Positions 35,701-44,106 of a stretch of DNA of 64,000 bases are shown in pieces. The DNA is from Acanthochromis polyacanthus (lineage: Eukaryota; Chordata; Actinopteri; Pomacentridae): contig NC_067127.1 in the NCBI RefSeq assembly GCF_021347895.1, forward strand, positions 17,518,984 through 17,582,983. Direction: 5' to 3'. The stretch's first letter is position 1. Every line of letters begins with the position of its first letter. The notes beneath the pieces were generated by a model. It worked only from the letters and a program-made list of their open reading frames with translations. It had not been told where the DNA came from and ran no database searches. The position numbers were made by a program, and so were the translations under genes.

Positions 35701-37400
35701 CAGTGTTATATAAACTGCATCAAAAAGAAAAACCATCCTTTTCCTTTTCTCATCGGCTGTTTCTCTGCGGTGTTTCTGACTTTGCCGGTTCTCCTTCTCA
35801 GCTCTCCATGTTCGGGCAGCGAGGTGATGGGGCTCCAGGTGGACTACTGGACGTGGCAAGGTCCAGAGAAGAAGAAGGAGGGAGAGAAGAGAGACGTGGG
35901 GCTGAAGAACACTCTGAAGAGCAACTTCCGTTCACTGCAAGTCAGCCGTCTCCCTTGTGGAGGAGAACTCACCCCTCCACCCAGCATGGCCATGACTGTG
36001 GTCACCAAGGAGAAGAACAAGAAAGGTAATCAAAGGGGAATAAGGCTGACTCTGTACTGTTCAAATAGGTTGTATTTTGCAGTTTAACATGCTCTTTAAC
36101 TTAACTTCTAAGTCAGTTTTATGTATTGCCCACAACTAGATAAGATAGATGAAACATTTTTATTATATGCTGGAGAAATGTTAAAGGAGAACTCCACCAA
36201 TTTTATATTGCACTTTTACAACATCATCTCCATACCCAAAACTGCAGTCACATTAATTTCACTCATTATCACCGCAGTGGCCAGTAGGATTGTGTCTGAT
36301 GTATGCTTGTGATTTTGTTTTGATTTTGTTTTTTTATTTAGTTTAGTCTTTTTTGTTTCATCTTATATTTATTTTACCTTATATTTATTCTTAACTTTTT
36401 ATAGTATTACTTTTATTTCTGCACTGTGAATGGATGTGAGAAACCTCATTTTGTTTAACAGTGTACTATGTACATTGCTGAATGACAGTCAAGCTGAAGT
36501 TGAAGTTATAACATCATATTCACAATGGTAAGGTTAAAAAGAACAAAGAACTGATGCAGCAGATATATTATCTGTTTTATACTGCACATTATTGGGCCTT
36601 AGTTACCAGAAATGTAACTCAACCACTGAGAGTTCAGTCAGTTAGCAGCATGTTAGCAGCTAATAAAGCCTCTAGCATCAAGCAGAGATCTTTCTAGGTC
36701 CACACCTCTAGATTTCTTCCCATTTTCAAACTTGTAGTCTTCTGCCACTGATTCAAGTGACTTTGCTTTAGAGTTTATCATCCTATCATCCTTCATTCTG
36801 CTTCCTCTGAAGACGCAGCAGCCTCTATACAGCTTTTTTCACAAATGCAGTAGCAGTCCTTACAACCTGTAACCACACTTTGATGTGAAAAAAAGATGGA
36901 ATCCCTTCTTTAGGTATTAAAAATAAGTGAAGAAAATGAGCTTTCATGACTCGCCTCGCTCTCTGTCCGTTTCCAGTGATTTTTCTCAGTAAGAAGCCCA
37001 AGGAGAAAGAGCTGGACTCTAAGAGCCAAGTGATCGATGGCATCAGCAGGTTGATCTGCACCGCCAAGCACCAGCACACGATGCTGAGAGGTAAGACCGA
37101 TGCACCGACTCCCCAGCCAGAGCCACACTGCCATCTGGTGTTGACATTACGTGTTACCAGGCATGTAAAGAAAGAATTAGCCACTGTTTAACAGCTGGCA
37201 GTGGAAATTACCCAGCGTGGATGATATGATTTTAATGTGCTGTTCATCTGTTCAGCCGTTTAAAGTCCTCTTTTTCCTCCTCAGTCACTATTGACGGAGT
37301 GGAGTGGAACGATGTCAAGTTTTTCCAGCTCGCTGCCCAGTGGCCAACGCATGTCAAGCACTTCCCAGTGGGGATCTTTGGTTACACGAAGCCTGTGTGA
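5733..37400 (+). CDS. pacs1: PACS family sorting adaptor, PACS1-like (5'-partial, 23 exons)
   Basis: Coding exons: 5733-5820, 14525-14614, 15819-15944, 17546-17708, 19043-19134, 19755-19835, 20190-20249, 21596-21747, 23014-23107, 24083-24166, 25470-25597, 25801-25933, 26431-26535, 26838-26944, 28589-28743, 28841-28951, 30150-30252, 34644-34686, 34765-34807, 34956-35094, 35802-36025, 36977-37090 and 37285-37400 (stop TGA 37398-37400). They join without a frame break into 849 codons, beginning in mid-codon at [19 protein letters not shown]. Family knowledge: PACS proteins are cytosolic adaptors that bind acidic-cluster motifs of cargo such as furin, link them to AP-1/AP-3, and are controlled by CK2. 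Visible in order: cargo-binding region, acidic middle region, and conserved C-terminal region ending [10 protein letters not shown]. Human PACS1 is 963 aa, so about 115 N-terminal residues (exon 1) should lie upstream. Resemblance is closest to PACS1 ([21 protein letters not shown]), but RTTSMTR is PACS2-like, so this could be a separate ohnolog. The symbol is tentative. Confidence 0.93.
7600..7668 (+). mobile_element. 5'-truncated L2-type LINE 3' tail
   Basis: The sequence reads AAAGCACTTTGAATTG, then a variable stretch, GGTGCTATACAAATAAACTT, and a tail of CCTTG units. This is the characteristic 3' end of a widespread teleost L2-like (Maui-type) LINE, here only about 70 bp long. Extreme 5' truncation is normal for target-primed reverse transcription. 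Identification is by recalled consensus. Confidence 0.6.
11515..11710 (+). mobile_element. LINE 3' tail (GACAATGAAGTTG type)
   Basis: This stretch contains the series TGCACTGCTTC, ACTGCATTCCGTTGTC, ACTTGTACTCTGTATAGTGACAATGAAGTTG and a TCTAATGTAATCTA tail. It matches the recalled 3' end of teleost LINEs that terminate in a (TCTAA)n tail. No reverse transcriptase frame is present, so it is a dead 5'-truncated copy. Confidence 0.5.
11740..12525 (+). repeat. Interspersed repeat with CCGCCAAGGAGG / CTTGGCAGAG ends, interrupted by a SINE
   Basis: It begins with TTACTCCGCCAAGGAGGCAA followed by GATTCGGATGAAATTTTCAGGG. It ends with CCTTGGCAGAGCACTGTGCG and GAGTGCTTTTCTTG. These are the two ends of an abundant teleost and amphibian interspersed repeat that I recall as RTE-like. 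The middle is split by a SINE at about 11866-12078. The exact family name is uncertain. Confidence 0.5.
11866..12078 (+). mobile_element. tRNA-derived SINE, copy 1
   Basis: The left part has a Pol III A-box-like stretch (TAACTCAGCTAGTTGAGCGGG) and a B-box-like GTTTGATTCCAG, followed by TCTTCCCCCC, CCTACTTTCCTGTC and an A-rich end around AAGCCAACAAAAGG. It shares order and sequence with the copies at 13700 and 27659. It interrupts an older repeat. No clean target-site duplication was seen for this copy. Confidence 0.65.
13300..13610 (+). repeat. Abundant teleost interspersed repeat (GATCTGGTGTGTAGGATTTAGTG)
   Basis: It starts AAGATCTGGTGTGTAGGATT and contains AAAGGGCCCTCTCTAGAG, AACATGGCAGACG, AAGAGGACCC, and AATGATTCTTATTTT. 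It ends TTTCCCTAAATCTTA before an A-run. I recognise this as a very common fish repeat with no coding capacity. Whether it derives from a DNA transposon is not clear from this copy. Confidence 0.55.
13700..13879 (+). mobile_element. tRNA-derived SINE, copy 2, with 12-bp target-site duplication
   Basis: The body runs from AGCTCATCGGGTTAAGCGGG through the B-box-like GGTTCAATTCCTGC, then CATGTCTTCCCCCTACTTTC and AATAAAAAGGC to a T/A-rich tail. A perfect 12-bp direct repeat AAAGTTTCATAT flanks it (13688-13699 and 13880-13891). This is the hallmark of LINE-assisted retroposition. The 5' end is shorter than in the other copies. Confidence 0.8.
14525..14616 (+). other. pacs1: PACS exon followed by a GC splice donor
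   Basis: The exon 14525-14614 encodes [20 protein letters not shown] and onwards to LTFSLQ. It is followed by GCAAGC instead of GTAAGN: CTACAG joined to GCAAGC at 14615. Human PACS1 also breaks after the equivalent LTFSLQ, before YPHFLKRD, and the next exon here begins exactly there, at 15819. This is therefore a GC-AG intron with an otherwise consensus-like donor (CAG|GCAAGC). Confidence 0.85.
17709..19042 (+). other. PACS intron, 1.3 kb
   Basis: No repeat family or extra coding exon is evident. The open frame that begins at 17528 and continues past the donor at 17709 is exon read-through into the intron. Confidence 0.6.
19198..19565. mobile_element. Tc1/mariner-like MITE, copy A
   Basis: The 368-bp segment is flanked by TA on both sides (19196-19197 and 19566-19567). 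Its inverted ends are identical over more than 20 bp: CACTACTGTTCAAAAGTTTG on the left and its reverse complement on the right. The interior has no transposase frame. TA duplication and the inverted ends support a Tc1/mariner-type non-autonomous element; this TIR is very common in teleosts. It lies in the intron between exons 19043-19134 and 19755-19835. Confidence 0.8.
22010..22880 (-). mobile_element. Decayed Tc1-like transposon relic (transposase antisense)
   Basis: The plus strand shows the antisense of a common fish Tc1-like transposase: AAGTAAACCCTTGGATTTAA, a stretch resembling the coding complement GGATCGTTGTCCTGCTGC, CATGAACACCATGCCTGTTC, and a terminal CCATACCTCCAATCTTGTTTC. The central catalytic part is deleted and frames are broken by many substitutions, so it cannot encode active transposase. 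Identification is by recalled consensus; the ends are approximate. Confidence 0.65.
27491..28052. mobile_element. Tc1/mariner-like MITE, copy B, split by a SINE
   Basis: This is the same family as the element at 19198-19565 but in opposite orientation and more diverged. It has degenerate ends (CGTTTAACAGTTTGGG; ACACTTTTGAACAGCACTG) and matching interior blocks such as CAATGAAGATAACATTAAAT, GAGGAACATTTCCAGCAACC and GCTACATTGTGTTAGCTAAT. Homology is interrupted between GACTATTCTAGATGGAAA and CTGATGTTAATAG by a minus-strand SINE. It lies in the PACS intron 26945-28588. Confidence 0.75.
27659..27823 (-). mobile_element. tRNA-derived SINE, copy 3 (nested)
   Basis: Read on the minus strand it runs GGGCACCCAGATAGCTCAAC, then GGGTTCGATTTCCC (B-box-like), CTGCAGGTCTTCC, CCTACTTTCCTGTCTGCC and AATAAAAGCCAAAAAAAACC. 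It matches the copies at 11866 and 13700. Flanks contain similar CTGATATTATT / CTGATGTTAAT sequences, a possible degraded target-site duplication. It sits inside a Tc1-like MITE, so it inserted later than that element. Confidence 0.75.
28797..28812. repeat. (TA)n microsatellite
   Basis: A short run of TA dinucleotides lies about 28 bp upstream of the PACS exon at 28841. It sits in the usual branch-point/polypyrimidine zone, so length changes here could affect that acceptor; this is inference only. Confidence 0.8.
31532..32070. mobile_element. TTAA-flanked MITE (piggyBac-like), copy 1, with internal hairpin
   Basis: The ends are TTAACCCTCATGTCGTCCTG at the left and GAGGACAACAGGAGGGTTAA at the right. 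They are inverted repeats of about 19 bp with a few mismatches, and both include TTAA, the piggyBac-superfamily target. The interior is AT-rich and non-coding. It contains a perfect inverted repeat with 35-bp arms (31695-31729 and 31747-31781). A shorter relative lies at 33625-33849. Confidence 0.75.
31695..31781. repeat. Perfect 35-bp-arm inverted repeat (hairpin)
   Basis: The left arm 31695-31729 begins TCTTTAAGAACATTCACATA; the right arm 31747-31781 is its exact reverse complement. A 17-nt spacer separates them. The RNA of either strand would fold into a long uninterrupted stem. It is inside a MITE within a PACS intron, so it is transcribed as part of the pre-mRNA. Confidence 0.9.
33150..33520. 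repeat. Teleost interspersed repeat (CAGGCAGGTTATTCCAGAGC)
   Basis: It contains CAGGTTATTCCAGAGCCTCG, AAAGCTCTGTCCCCCTTAG, GATCAGAGATATTCTGAGG, GTAGTGCTTTGTAATTAATT and ATGCCAGTGTAATTAAG. I recognise this series from repeats scattered through teleost genomes. There is no intact frame. Class and boundaries are uncertain. Confidence 0.5.
33625..33849. mobile_element. TTAA-flanked MITE, copy 2 (short form)
   Basis: The ends are TTAACCCTCGTGTTGTCCTG and GAAGACAACAGGAGGGTTAA. The interior matches copy 1 at GTTTTAAAGTTTGAAAATGT, ATATTTTCACAGTGAAGC and CCACATTTTCAACATTTTTG. At 225 bp it lacks one hairpin arm. Both TTAA ends are intact. Confidence 0.75.
35144..35703. mobile_element. Teleost non-autonomous element (ACGGTAAAATTCTGGCAGC type)
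   Basis: The left end has ACGGTAAAATTCTGGCAGCT, a CTGGCAGC...GTTGCCAG stem and CCGTAAAATTACGGTAAAAC; the right end has TTTACGGTGA. The interior is AT-rich with repeated ATTACAGCATTTTTCC / ATTGCAGCATGTTTACC blocks. Teleost genomes carry many such elements. It fills most of the intron between PACS exons 34956-35094 and 35802-36025. Confidence 0.5.
36165..36600. repeat. Repeat-derived intronic stretch with LINE-type 3' tail
   Basis: The stretch begins AAAGGAGAACTCCACCAATTTT, a recurrent fish repeat. It continues through TTATTTCTGCACTGTGAATG and CCTCATTTTGTTTAACAGTG to GCTGAATGACAGTCAAGCTG, resembling LINE tails ending in GACAATAAAG. It has no frame. It lies in the PACS intron 36026-36976. Confidence 0.4.
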
Positions 37401-40140
37401 CGCCGATCAGCATCCACTCAGCCGCCAGACTCTCCGCTGCACTCGTCTCACCGAGAGGCTGCAGAGAATCAGAGGAAAAGCCAAGAGGCCCCCCGGCAGT
37501 AATAGTTTTCCTGTGGAAATCTTACTGACTCACAACCACGTATTCAGTACACAAATTTCATGTTGTCTATTTGATGTTTTTGATGTTGATGTTGTTGGGT
37601 GTCGTTGTTGTTTTTTACACACTACAAAAAGAACAAGTACTATTTTGTAAGATTTGTGCTACCGCCTCGGAGGTATTTTGAGGTTTTTGACAATTTGCCA
37701 CATTTCGATAATGGCAGCTGTGTTTGCACTTTGTTTTTGTTAACATTTTATTATTTCTGTGAAATCCTACATTTATTGTTACTCTATAGACAATGGAGGA
37801 GTGTGATGGTGATGTGCAGTGGCGTGTGTGAGATTGTTGGAGACCGTGTTTGTGTTTGTTGTTGAAAGCTGGAATATTGCTGTGAATCTCGATGGAATCC
37901 TTCTCTCTTCTAACTCAGTGCTCACTTTTCTTACTCGTCCCTTTACTTTCTCAGAAAAGGTCAATTTTTATAGGAAGGAACGTAAAGTTCTTTTTGCCTC
38001 GTTGCTTTTAAGCACACCGTGTACCTAAAGCAAATTACACAAAAGACAATTCTAGCAAGGTATTTGAAGGTAGCTATAGTGAATGTAGCTATGAAGCATT
38101 TGTAACATTGAAGCAGTTCATCTAATCAGTTCATTATTGTAAGTGCTGACGTTTGTATTGGTGTTACTGTACATTCAGACTGTACATGACAACCACTTAG
38201 AAGCAGGAGAACAACTTGTTTCAACTCCTAACAGCTGAATGCCAAAATGAGTTGCGACTGTATGAACTGTCTTATTGTTTCTCAGTGTCCTGCGGTGTTG
38301 TAATTCGGCCTTCTTGGAGTCATTTCAGGTTTTTTTTTGGGTAAACATCTGTGTTGTTGATGTACTGGCTTACCTGAGAGGACGTCTCAGATACCTGCAG
38401 TAACTCAGCAAATACTGGACTGTGCAGTGATGTGCCAAAGTCAGGTTTGTTTTACAGTCTAATCACAAGAGCTCTTGGCTTGGCCAAACCTCATAGTATG
38501 TTAAACTGAAAACTAAAGTTGTACATTTAACGTGTTCGTGGTCTCAGTGGAGGTCAGTATTAGGATTACTGAGTGATTCGTATTTGACCAATTTACCAGT
38601 TAGCACTCCACGTTTGGCCAAATGTAAACATATGGAGCATTTCTAAGATGGGTGCAAATCCTAAGCTAGCCGTTACCATTGTGTCCTTTAATATCGCTTC
38701 TCCGTGGCTGGATGTGCAAATAGTACCTAACCTAAAATAAACTAATAGGGCTGCTAGTTCAGTATTGTAACAGCCTATTATGGGAAAATTACAGATTAGG
38801 ATGACTTTTTCTGACTTGAAACATGCTTTGACAGTAGCGTTGAGCGCAATGCAAGTATTGAATTGCTTTTAAAATATGTTGAAAAGTGTATGGAGTCTGT
38901 CCAGATGTCCGAGTCACTGCCTCTGTGTGTCTGTGTAGGTGTGCTATATGTTTGATGGTACTCCCTGAATAGTGTTACGTGAAACTTTTGCAATAGGAAA
39001 CCTTTGGACAAAGGGCCTTCTGTATGAGTTTGTTGCTTTTTATAAAGACAAGCTTTGATAGGCTGGCTTTTTTTAGTATTGTATATAAATATATACAAGA
39101 TACAATATTGTGAATTGCAAAATCCCCCTTCCACTCAATTGAAAGCACAAATAGGTTTATTTCTTGACATAAATGCCAAATATATTTCCAGAACTCTTAA
39201 CTATGAAGTTGTACAATGCAAACACTATTAGGTATGCTGTTTCTCATACATTTCCCTCACTTTGTAATGCACTTTCATGTGGTTTTGTACACATTGTAGC
39301 TCAAATTGGGACACACTTTGGCTTTGAGGTAAAGGGATAGACATGTTATATTTGAAATGTAAACCACTACCTATAGTCAAGAGAAGGCTGGGGATTTTTT
39401 TTCTCTCACAGGGACGATGTGTTTATATTGATGGGTTCAAGTGCCCTGAGAGGTCTGAAAACTGTCATGGCCTTCTGTTACCCAGTGTTTTGCCACTTCA
39501 TGTTGAAAAGTTTCTTTTGCAGCTACCACCACCACCACCACACGTGTCTGCCTGTTGCTATACAGCCACGTTTTCCTGTCTCCTGCTCTTAGAAGGATTG
39601 ACTATCTTCTCTCAGTCAGGAGCCCATTGCAAACTCGGGCTGGGTTCAGTGTTAACTAGGGCAGAGTTGTTTTGAGGGAATTTGTCATGCGCGTTAGCAT
39701 TTGAAATTCTAAATGACAAGCAAAACGACAAATGAATTTCAAGATATTTGACCTCGACTTTTTTCCTGTTTTTTCTTGCCCTAAATTCAGAGGTAGCATG
39801 GGGGTGTTTTACAAGGCTGGATCAATGAGCAGGCATGCTCCCTTTGTCACAACTTACATGAATAACCTCTAACATCAGTGTCAATGCTTTCGTTACTGGT
39901 AAAACTACAATTGCATCATGCCATCTCATTGCTCCCGTTACTTGAAATGCCACCCAGTGTCTTTGCACAAACCCTATTTTAAATGACATGACAGTATTTT
40001 TAAATTTACCACTACAAAATATGGGTTACTCTGCATGTTTTACTATAGATGTAAATATGTTTTGGATTTTTATATTGTTTTGTTTCTTTCCATGCTCTCA
40101 CAAGCAGTTGTGTTTAATAAAATTTTTAATCTTCTGTACA
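37401..40140 (+). other. pacs1: PACS 3' UTR (about 2.7 kb)
   Basis: The region from the stop codon to the poly(A) signal has no splice-supported coding exon and no clear repeat. An upstream AATAAA at 38736-38741 could give a shorter 3' UTR; the distal signal is AATAAA at 40116-40121. A Pumilio-like TGTAAATA occurs at 40050-40057. UTR extent is inferred from the signals, since no transcript data are available. Open frames inside (such as 39343-39675) have no family similarity. Confidence 0.7.
40116..40121 (+). terminator. pacs1: Poly(A) signal of the PACS gene
   Basis: Canonical AATAAA followed by a TTTTTAAT and TGT/TCTT-rich sequence. It is the last canonical signal before the opposing mrpl2 coding sequence. 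It sits 31 bp from the opposing mrpl2 signal. Confidence 0.75.
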
Positions 40141-40152
40141 AACAGCTTTGTC

Positions 40153-40158
40153 TTTATT
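40153..40158 (-). terminator. mrpl2: Poly(A) signal of mrpl2
   Basis: TTTATT on the plus strand is AATAAA on the minus strand, about 105 nt beyond the mrpl2 stop codon. Expected cleavage 10-30 nt further would fall at about 40123-40143, overlapping the expected 3' end of the PACS transcript. Confidence 0.75.
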
Positions 40159-40263
40159 CATGTCTTCTCCCCAAACAGTCAAACCAGAATGACATTACAA
40201 GGCGATTACGAGCCAAGGACAACAATCTGTAGTCCACTGAAACATGTCCAGGCTCATGCTGTG

Positions 40264-42509
40264 TTAGTTAGCTGAGATTGAGGGCAGGTTGACGTAACTC
40301 TTCATCGGAGGCAGCAGTTTAATCTTGCGTCCCGCCCAGCCTCCCTTCCTCTGCCACAAGCCGCTTGAAGGCCGAATGCCAAGCCAGCGGTTGCGACCAG
40401 CTTTGCCGATGATCCGTTTATTGTGGTCGATGTTGGATACTCGTCCCACCGTGACCATGCAGGTCTCCAGCACCTGTGCGTGTTTCAACAAGACATTTAG
40501 TTCGAAGCCAAAAATGATTCTGACACGGCAGATGTAATCCTGCTTCAGATTAACCTCACCTGAATCTGCTGCTTTGAGGGAAGCTGAACGATTGCTGTTC
40601 CGTTCACTTTACGGAGCAAAATGCCACTCGTGCCTGAAAATCACAACAACCACAATGAGTTGAGAAATTATTACGAGTAACTTCATTTTATAATTAGTTT
40701 TTTATTGTCGGATTTAGATAATGAGAGATTAAACAAATAATAAATTACCTGCAGCGCGAATGTACTCTGCTCCCTTCCCGGGTTGCACCTCCAGGTTGTT
40801 CACCAGCGTCCCCACAGGAAGTGCCCCCAGTGGGTAGGCGTCCCCCTCATTAGCTGCCACTGAAAACCAAAACATATACAGCTTACAAAGGCCAACATTG
40901 TTTAACATTAACCCCCGTCCTCCCAGGGCAGCTGTAGAGAACGAAAACCACAAATGTTTTCTCACCTGCCATGCGTCCGATAACAGCGGAGGTTCTAATC
41001 ACGTCTCCGGCCTGCATCTTCTCTGTGGCGATGATCCATCTTTTCCGGTTACCTCCAGCTACCAGCGCAATATCCGCAGATCTGCACGGACGAAGAGAAA
41101 AAGCGATCTTGATCTGCCTCTGATTTTATATTACGGATACTATATATAAAAATCCTGTGTGTGACAGCAGCTGATCTCACCTGCATGGGTCGTATCGCAC
41201 TTCAACAACTTTCTCATCAAAAGGCTTGTCTTCTTTGTTGGGCTCGTAACGCAGCCGCTGGAAATCTATCCACCGGTATTTTTGTTTATGACCGCCGCCG
41301 ATGCCATGTGTGCGTATCCTTCCTGAGAGAGCGACACAAAACAGGAATCTGAGAACAAACATCACAGCTGTTTTAAGAGTAAATACGTCACAGAATGTTA
41401 CAAGGTTGAACTTCTAGATGTGTTCGGCCTGTGGGAAATGTTTGGTGATTCTCAGAGGCACTTGATTTTAGATTTCAAACGAAGGCTGCAACTAAGGACA
41501 CTGTCAATTATCAATAAAACAGACTTTGTGAAACTGCACAACTAGTTTAGTTTTCACATAGCACAAAAGAATAAAAAAAAATCTCACAGCTTTTTGACAG
41601 TCCTGCTTAAAAAGGACATCTTTCATTTTAAATCATCGATTCAATCAAGATACGTGGAACCGTTACAGGCCAAGTTCATCATTTTTGTTGTTCACATCAG
41701 GATTTTTCTTGCATAGAGGAATTTTTGGCAACCCACAATGAGCTCTTAAGTCAGTGCCAAAGGAAAAATCACAGAGGCAAAATAACAATAGAGAATGTGA
41801 AAATGTTTGGGTTTTTTTTACACAGTTTTGTTAATTACTTAATTTCATTTGCACAAGCATAACAGACATTTTTGATGACGTATAGAAATCACAGGAAAAT
41901 ACATTGATCTCTGTCAAACAACCAACACAGATTCATTGCCTTTGCCGTATTCAGACCAATCATGCTTACTGCCATGTATATTCACCCACCAAATGCCCAT
42001 TCTTCTTCTGGAAAAACCCGCATATAACATAAAAGATTTAAATTAAAACTGGATTTCCTTAGTCTCAAACCTACACACTACAATCTCTGTCAGATCTGAA
42101 GTCTTTACTCTATTTGGAAGAACAGAAATAAGCAGTTTAATGACATTTCTCTCTTCAGATTCCACGGCCACAGTCTTTACCTGTGTAATCTCGGCCTCCT
42201 GTCTTTTTCATTCCAATAGGCCTGACGGTGTACTTCTCCCTCTCCTTCCAATATGTCCTGTTGTTCTCCAGAGAGGCTGTGGTGAGGAATCCTCTGCATT
42301 GTGCGACTGTACCGGACACCTGAGTTCCCAGCTTCGTCTGTGCAACCGCCTGTCGACAACAAAAAGAAACACACAGCTGGCTTGGTGGTTGGAATAAAAG
42401 AAGCTCGGTTAGTGTGAGTGATAGGAGATGGTCCTACCTGTGAGGAGAGCAGAGCGGGCTGGGAGAGAGTCAGGGAGCGCAGGGCTCGGGTTAGACACGA
42501 CACCGCCAT
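40264..42509 (-). CDS. mrpl2: Mitochondrial ribosomal protein uL2m (MRPL2), complete, 7 exons
   Basis: Coding exons in order: 42509-42438, 42349-42181, 41322-41181, 41081-40966, 40859-40749, 40633-40560 and 40473-40264, all GT-AG and in phase. They give 297 aa, close to the 305 of human MRPL2. The product is a nuclear-encoded large-subunit protein of the mitoribosome, near the peptidyl transferase centre. The N-terminus [20 protein letters not shown] is basic and hydrophobic, like a mitochondrial presequence. Later come [47 protein letters not shown] and the highly conserved [20 protein letters not shown], followed by [20 protein letters not shown]. The His in the NIDH/KAGRNRW block corresponds to the functionally important C-terminal region of bacterial L2. 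ATG at 42509 has G at -3 and +4; an in-frame GTG just before it is not used as a start here. It is convergent with the PACS gene and divergent from klc4. Confidence 0.96.
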
Positions 42510-43239
42510 CACAACAACGTCCTGCTGACAAAGAAGAGGACAGGTGGGTCATCAGCTGTTAGCTGTACGGCTTTAGTTTGTCTGGTTTTTCATCTACAGT
42601 GCGTAGCTTTCAAAGGCATCAATTTCAGAAGGAAGTCATGAAGGAAATCTTATTTTTGGAAAAAAAACTGCTATAATGTTACCTTTAGATGGAACAATGC
42701 CACTGACACAGATCAGATTAATGTTTTATCAGCTAAGCCCAACATGTGTTGTATTCTATTTTTCAGTCAGCTTCAGTAAGACATTCAGTTGAAATGTACA
42801 GGATTCTTATAAATCATCCTAAAACACAGCTAGGACATGCTGCTAGGGTAGACTGCAACTAACAGTTATTTCCATTGTCAATTATTGTCTCTGTTCAATC
42901 AATTGTTTGGTGTATAAAATGTCAGAAAATGATGGGAAATGTCAATCGGTGTATCTAACGGCCAAAATGACATCCTCAAATGTCTAGCTTTGTTCACAAC
43001 CCAAAAAAATTCTGAGGAGGGGGGACGCAGGAAATATTTAAATACAAAAGGCTGGAATCAGAAACATTTGACTTTTTCTCTCTAAAGATTTACTCAATCA
43101 GATAAAAATAATGAAGAAAATAGTGGCTACTCTCTTAACAGTTGTAAACATACTTACTACTCTAAAATGTTAACGTGTCCCCTACACTTGTTCATACGAA
43201 ACCTACCTTACCAACATGTTTGTAGAGAGACAGCAGGTC

Positions 43240-43646
43240 CGATTTGTGGCACTGGCAGCGAGCAGTGACACTTTTTGTGACACCGCCGCGGTGCCACGGT
43301 TAATGCCACTGTTTAGGGAACATGCCATGGTTAATACCAGTACTTTTACCACTGTTTGGGCGAGATGCCATGGTTTATTCCGCTGTCTGAGGGAGATGCC
43401 ACCAGGGGTGAAAGTAAGCCGGAACGGTCCGGAACTGCGTACCGGCATTAACCGTGGATACCACGGTTAATGTCACTGTTTAGGGCCTAAACAGTGACGT
43501 TAACCGCGGCACCTCTGCTGGCATCTCCAGAGGCCACTGGAAATGCCGCTGCGGCAGTGGCATCTCGCCCAAACAGTGGCATTAACCGTGGCACGGCAGC
43601 GGTGCCACAAAAAGTGTCACTGCTAGCTGCCAGTGCCACAAATCGG
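43240..43646. mobile_element. Fold-back (long palindromic) element
   Basis: The left arm 43240-43314 begins CCGATTTGTGGCACTGGCAG; the right arm 43571-43646 ends CTGCCAGTGCCACAAATCGG. The two are near-perfect inverted repeats of about 75 bp. The 256-bp centre is built from degenerate copies of a unit like GTGCCACGGTTAATGCCACT in both directions. It includes a nearly perfect palindrome at 43472-43498 (13-bp arms, 1-nt centre) and another at 43446-43472 (12-bp arms, 3-nt spacer). GC content is above its surroundings. No protein frame is credible: similar peptides appear on both strands because of the palindrome. Confidence 0.85.
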
Positions 43647-44098
43647 TCTTGTCCTTACTGTGTTTGTAACACGTTTGTAACATTAGCTTTGGTGGTCTTC
43701 CTCTATCCTTGGGTTTAACGGATTTCAAATGAATTAAATACATGATACGTGAATAAATACATATATATTTTTATTTTTCGGCTTTGCGGTTGTATTTGTG
43801 CTTCAGCTATGCCCGTACTTTAATGATCACAGCTTGAAATGACACTAACCTGACCAAATGGTGAACAAACGTGAGCCACAGCTAGCTTAGCCGCTATAAG
43901 GTAATGAGGCTCACTAACTGAACTTGCTTTTATTTTTCTGTTATGATAAATAACATGCAATAATCCACTTGGCTCGGGTCAAATGTGCAAACACACAAAT
44001 ACAAGTAATAGCATTAAACAGACCTTTATATTTGACTTATTTCATCGTCAACTCTCAGCGGCGTCCTTCACAGACCTGCATGCGACGTCGCGTAATGA

Positions 44099-44106
44099 TG
44101 ACGTCA
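44099..44106. promoter_or_regulatory. Perfect CRE (TGACGTCA), candidate mrpl2-side promoter
   Basis: Palindromic CREB/ATF site TGACGTCA, next to the CpG-containing stretch GCGACGTCGCG (44083-44093). It lies 1.6 kb upstream of the mrpl2 start on the minus strand. The link to mrpl2 depends on an unobserved non-coding first exon. Confidence 0.4.

Larger units (their letters stand above)
26431..37400 (+). other. pacs1: PACS conserved C-terminal region exons
   Basis: Eleven exons encode the conserved PACS C-terminal block. It starts at [20 protein letters not shown] (26431-26535) and includes WQGQYVAELL, the Cys-rich [29 protein letters not shown] and [13 protein letters not shown]. Then come a Ser/Pro-rich linker (34956-35094), [20 protein letters not shown] and [13 protein letters not shown] in 35802-36025, and [20 protein letters not shown]. 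The terminal exon has [20 protein letters not shown]. Phases agree at each junction, and two 43-nt exons (34644-34686, 34765-34807) are needed to keep the frame. Biochemical function of this region is less well defined than that of the cargo-binding part. Confidence 0.88.

Noticed and set aside
5733..37400. Assignment as pacs2
   Set aside because: The conserved blocks ([44 protein letters not shown]) are closer to PACS1 as remembered; only RTTSMTR points to PACS2. An ohnolog outside both remains possible.
42510..42512. GTG one codon upstream of the mrpl2 ATG as the start
   Set aside because: The ATG at 42509 has a good context and matches the family N-terminus; vertebrate nuclear genes rarely start at GTG.
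43203..43718. Three open frames on both strands with the same peptide block (NRGTAAV...QKVSLLAASATN)
   Set aside because: The repetition on both strands is a by-product of the palindromic fold-back element, not a protein family.
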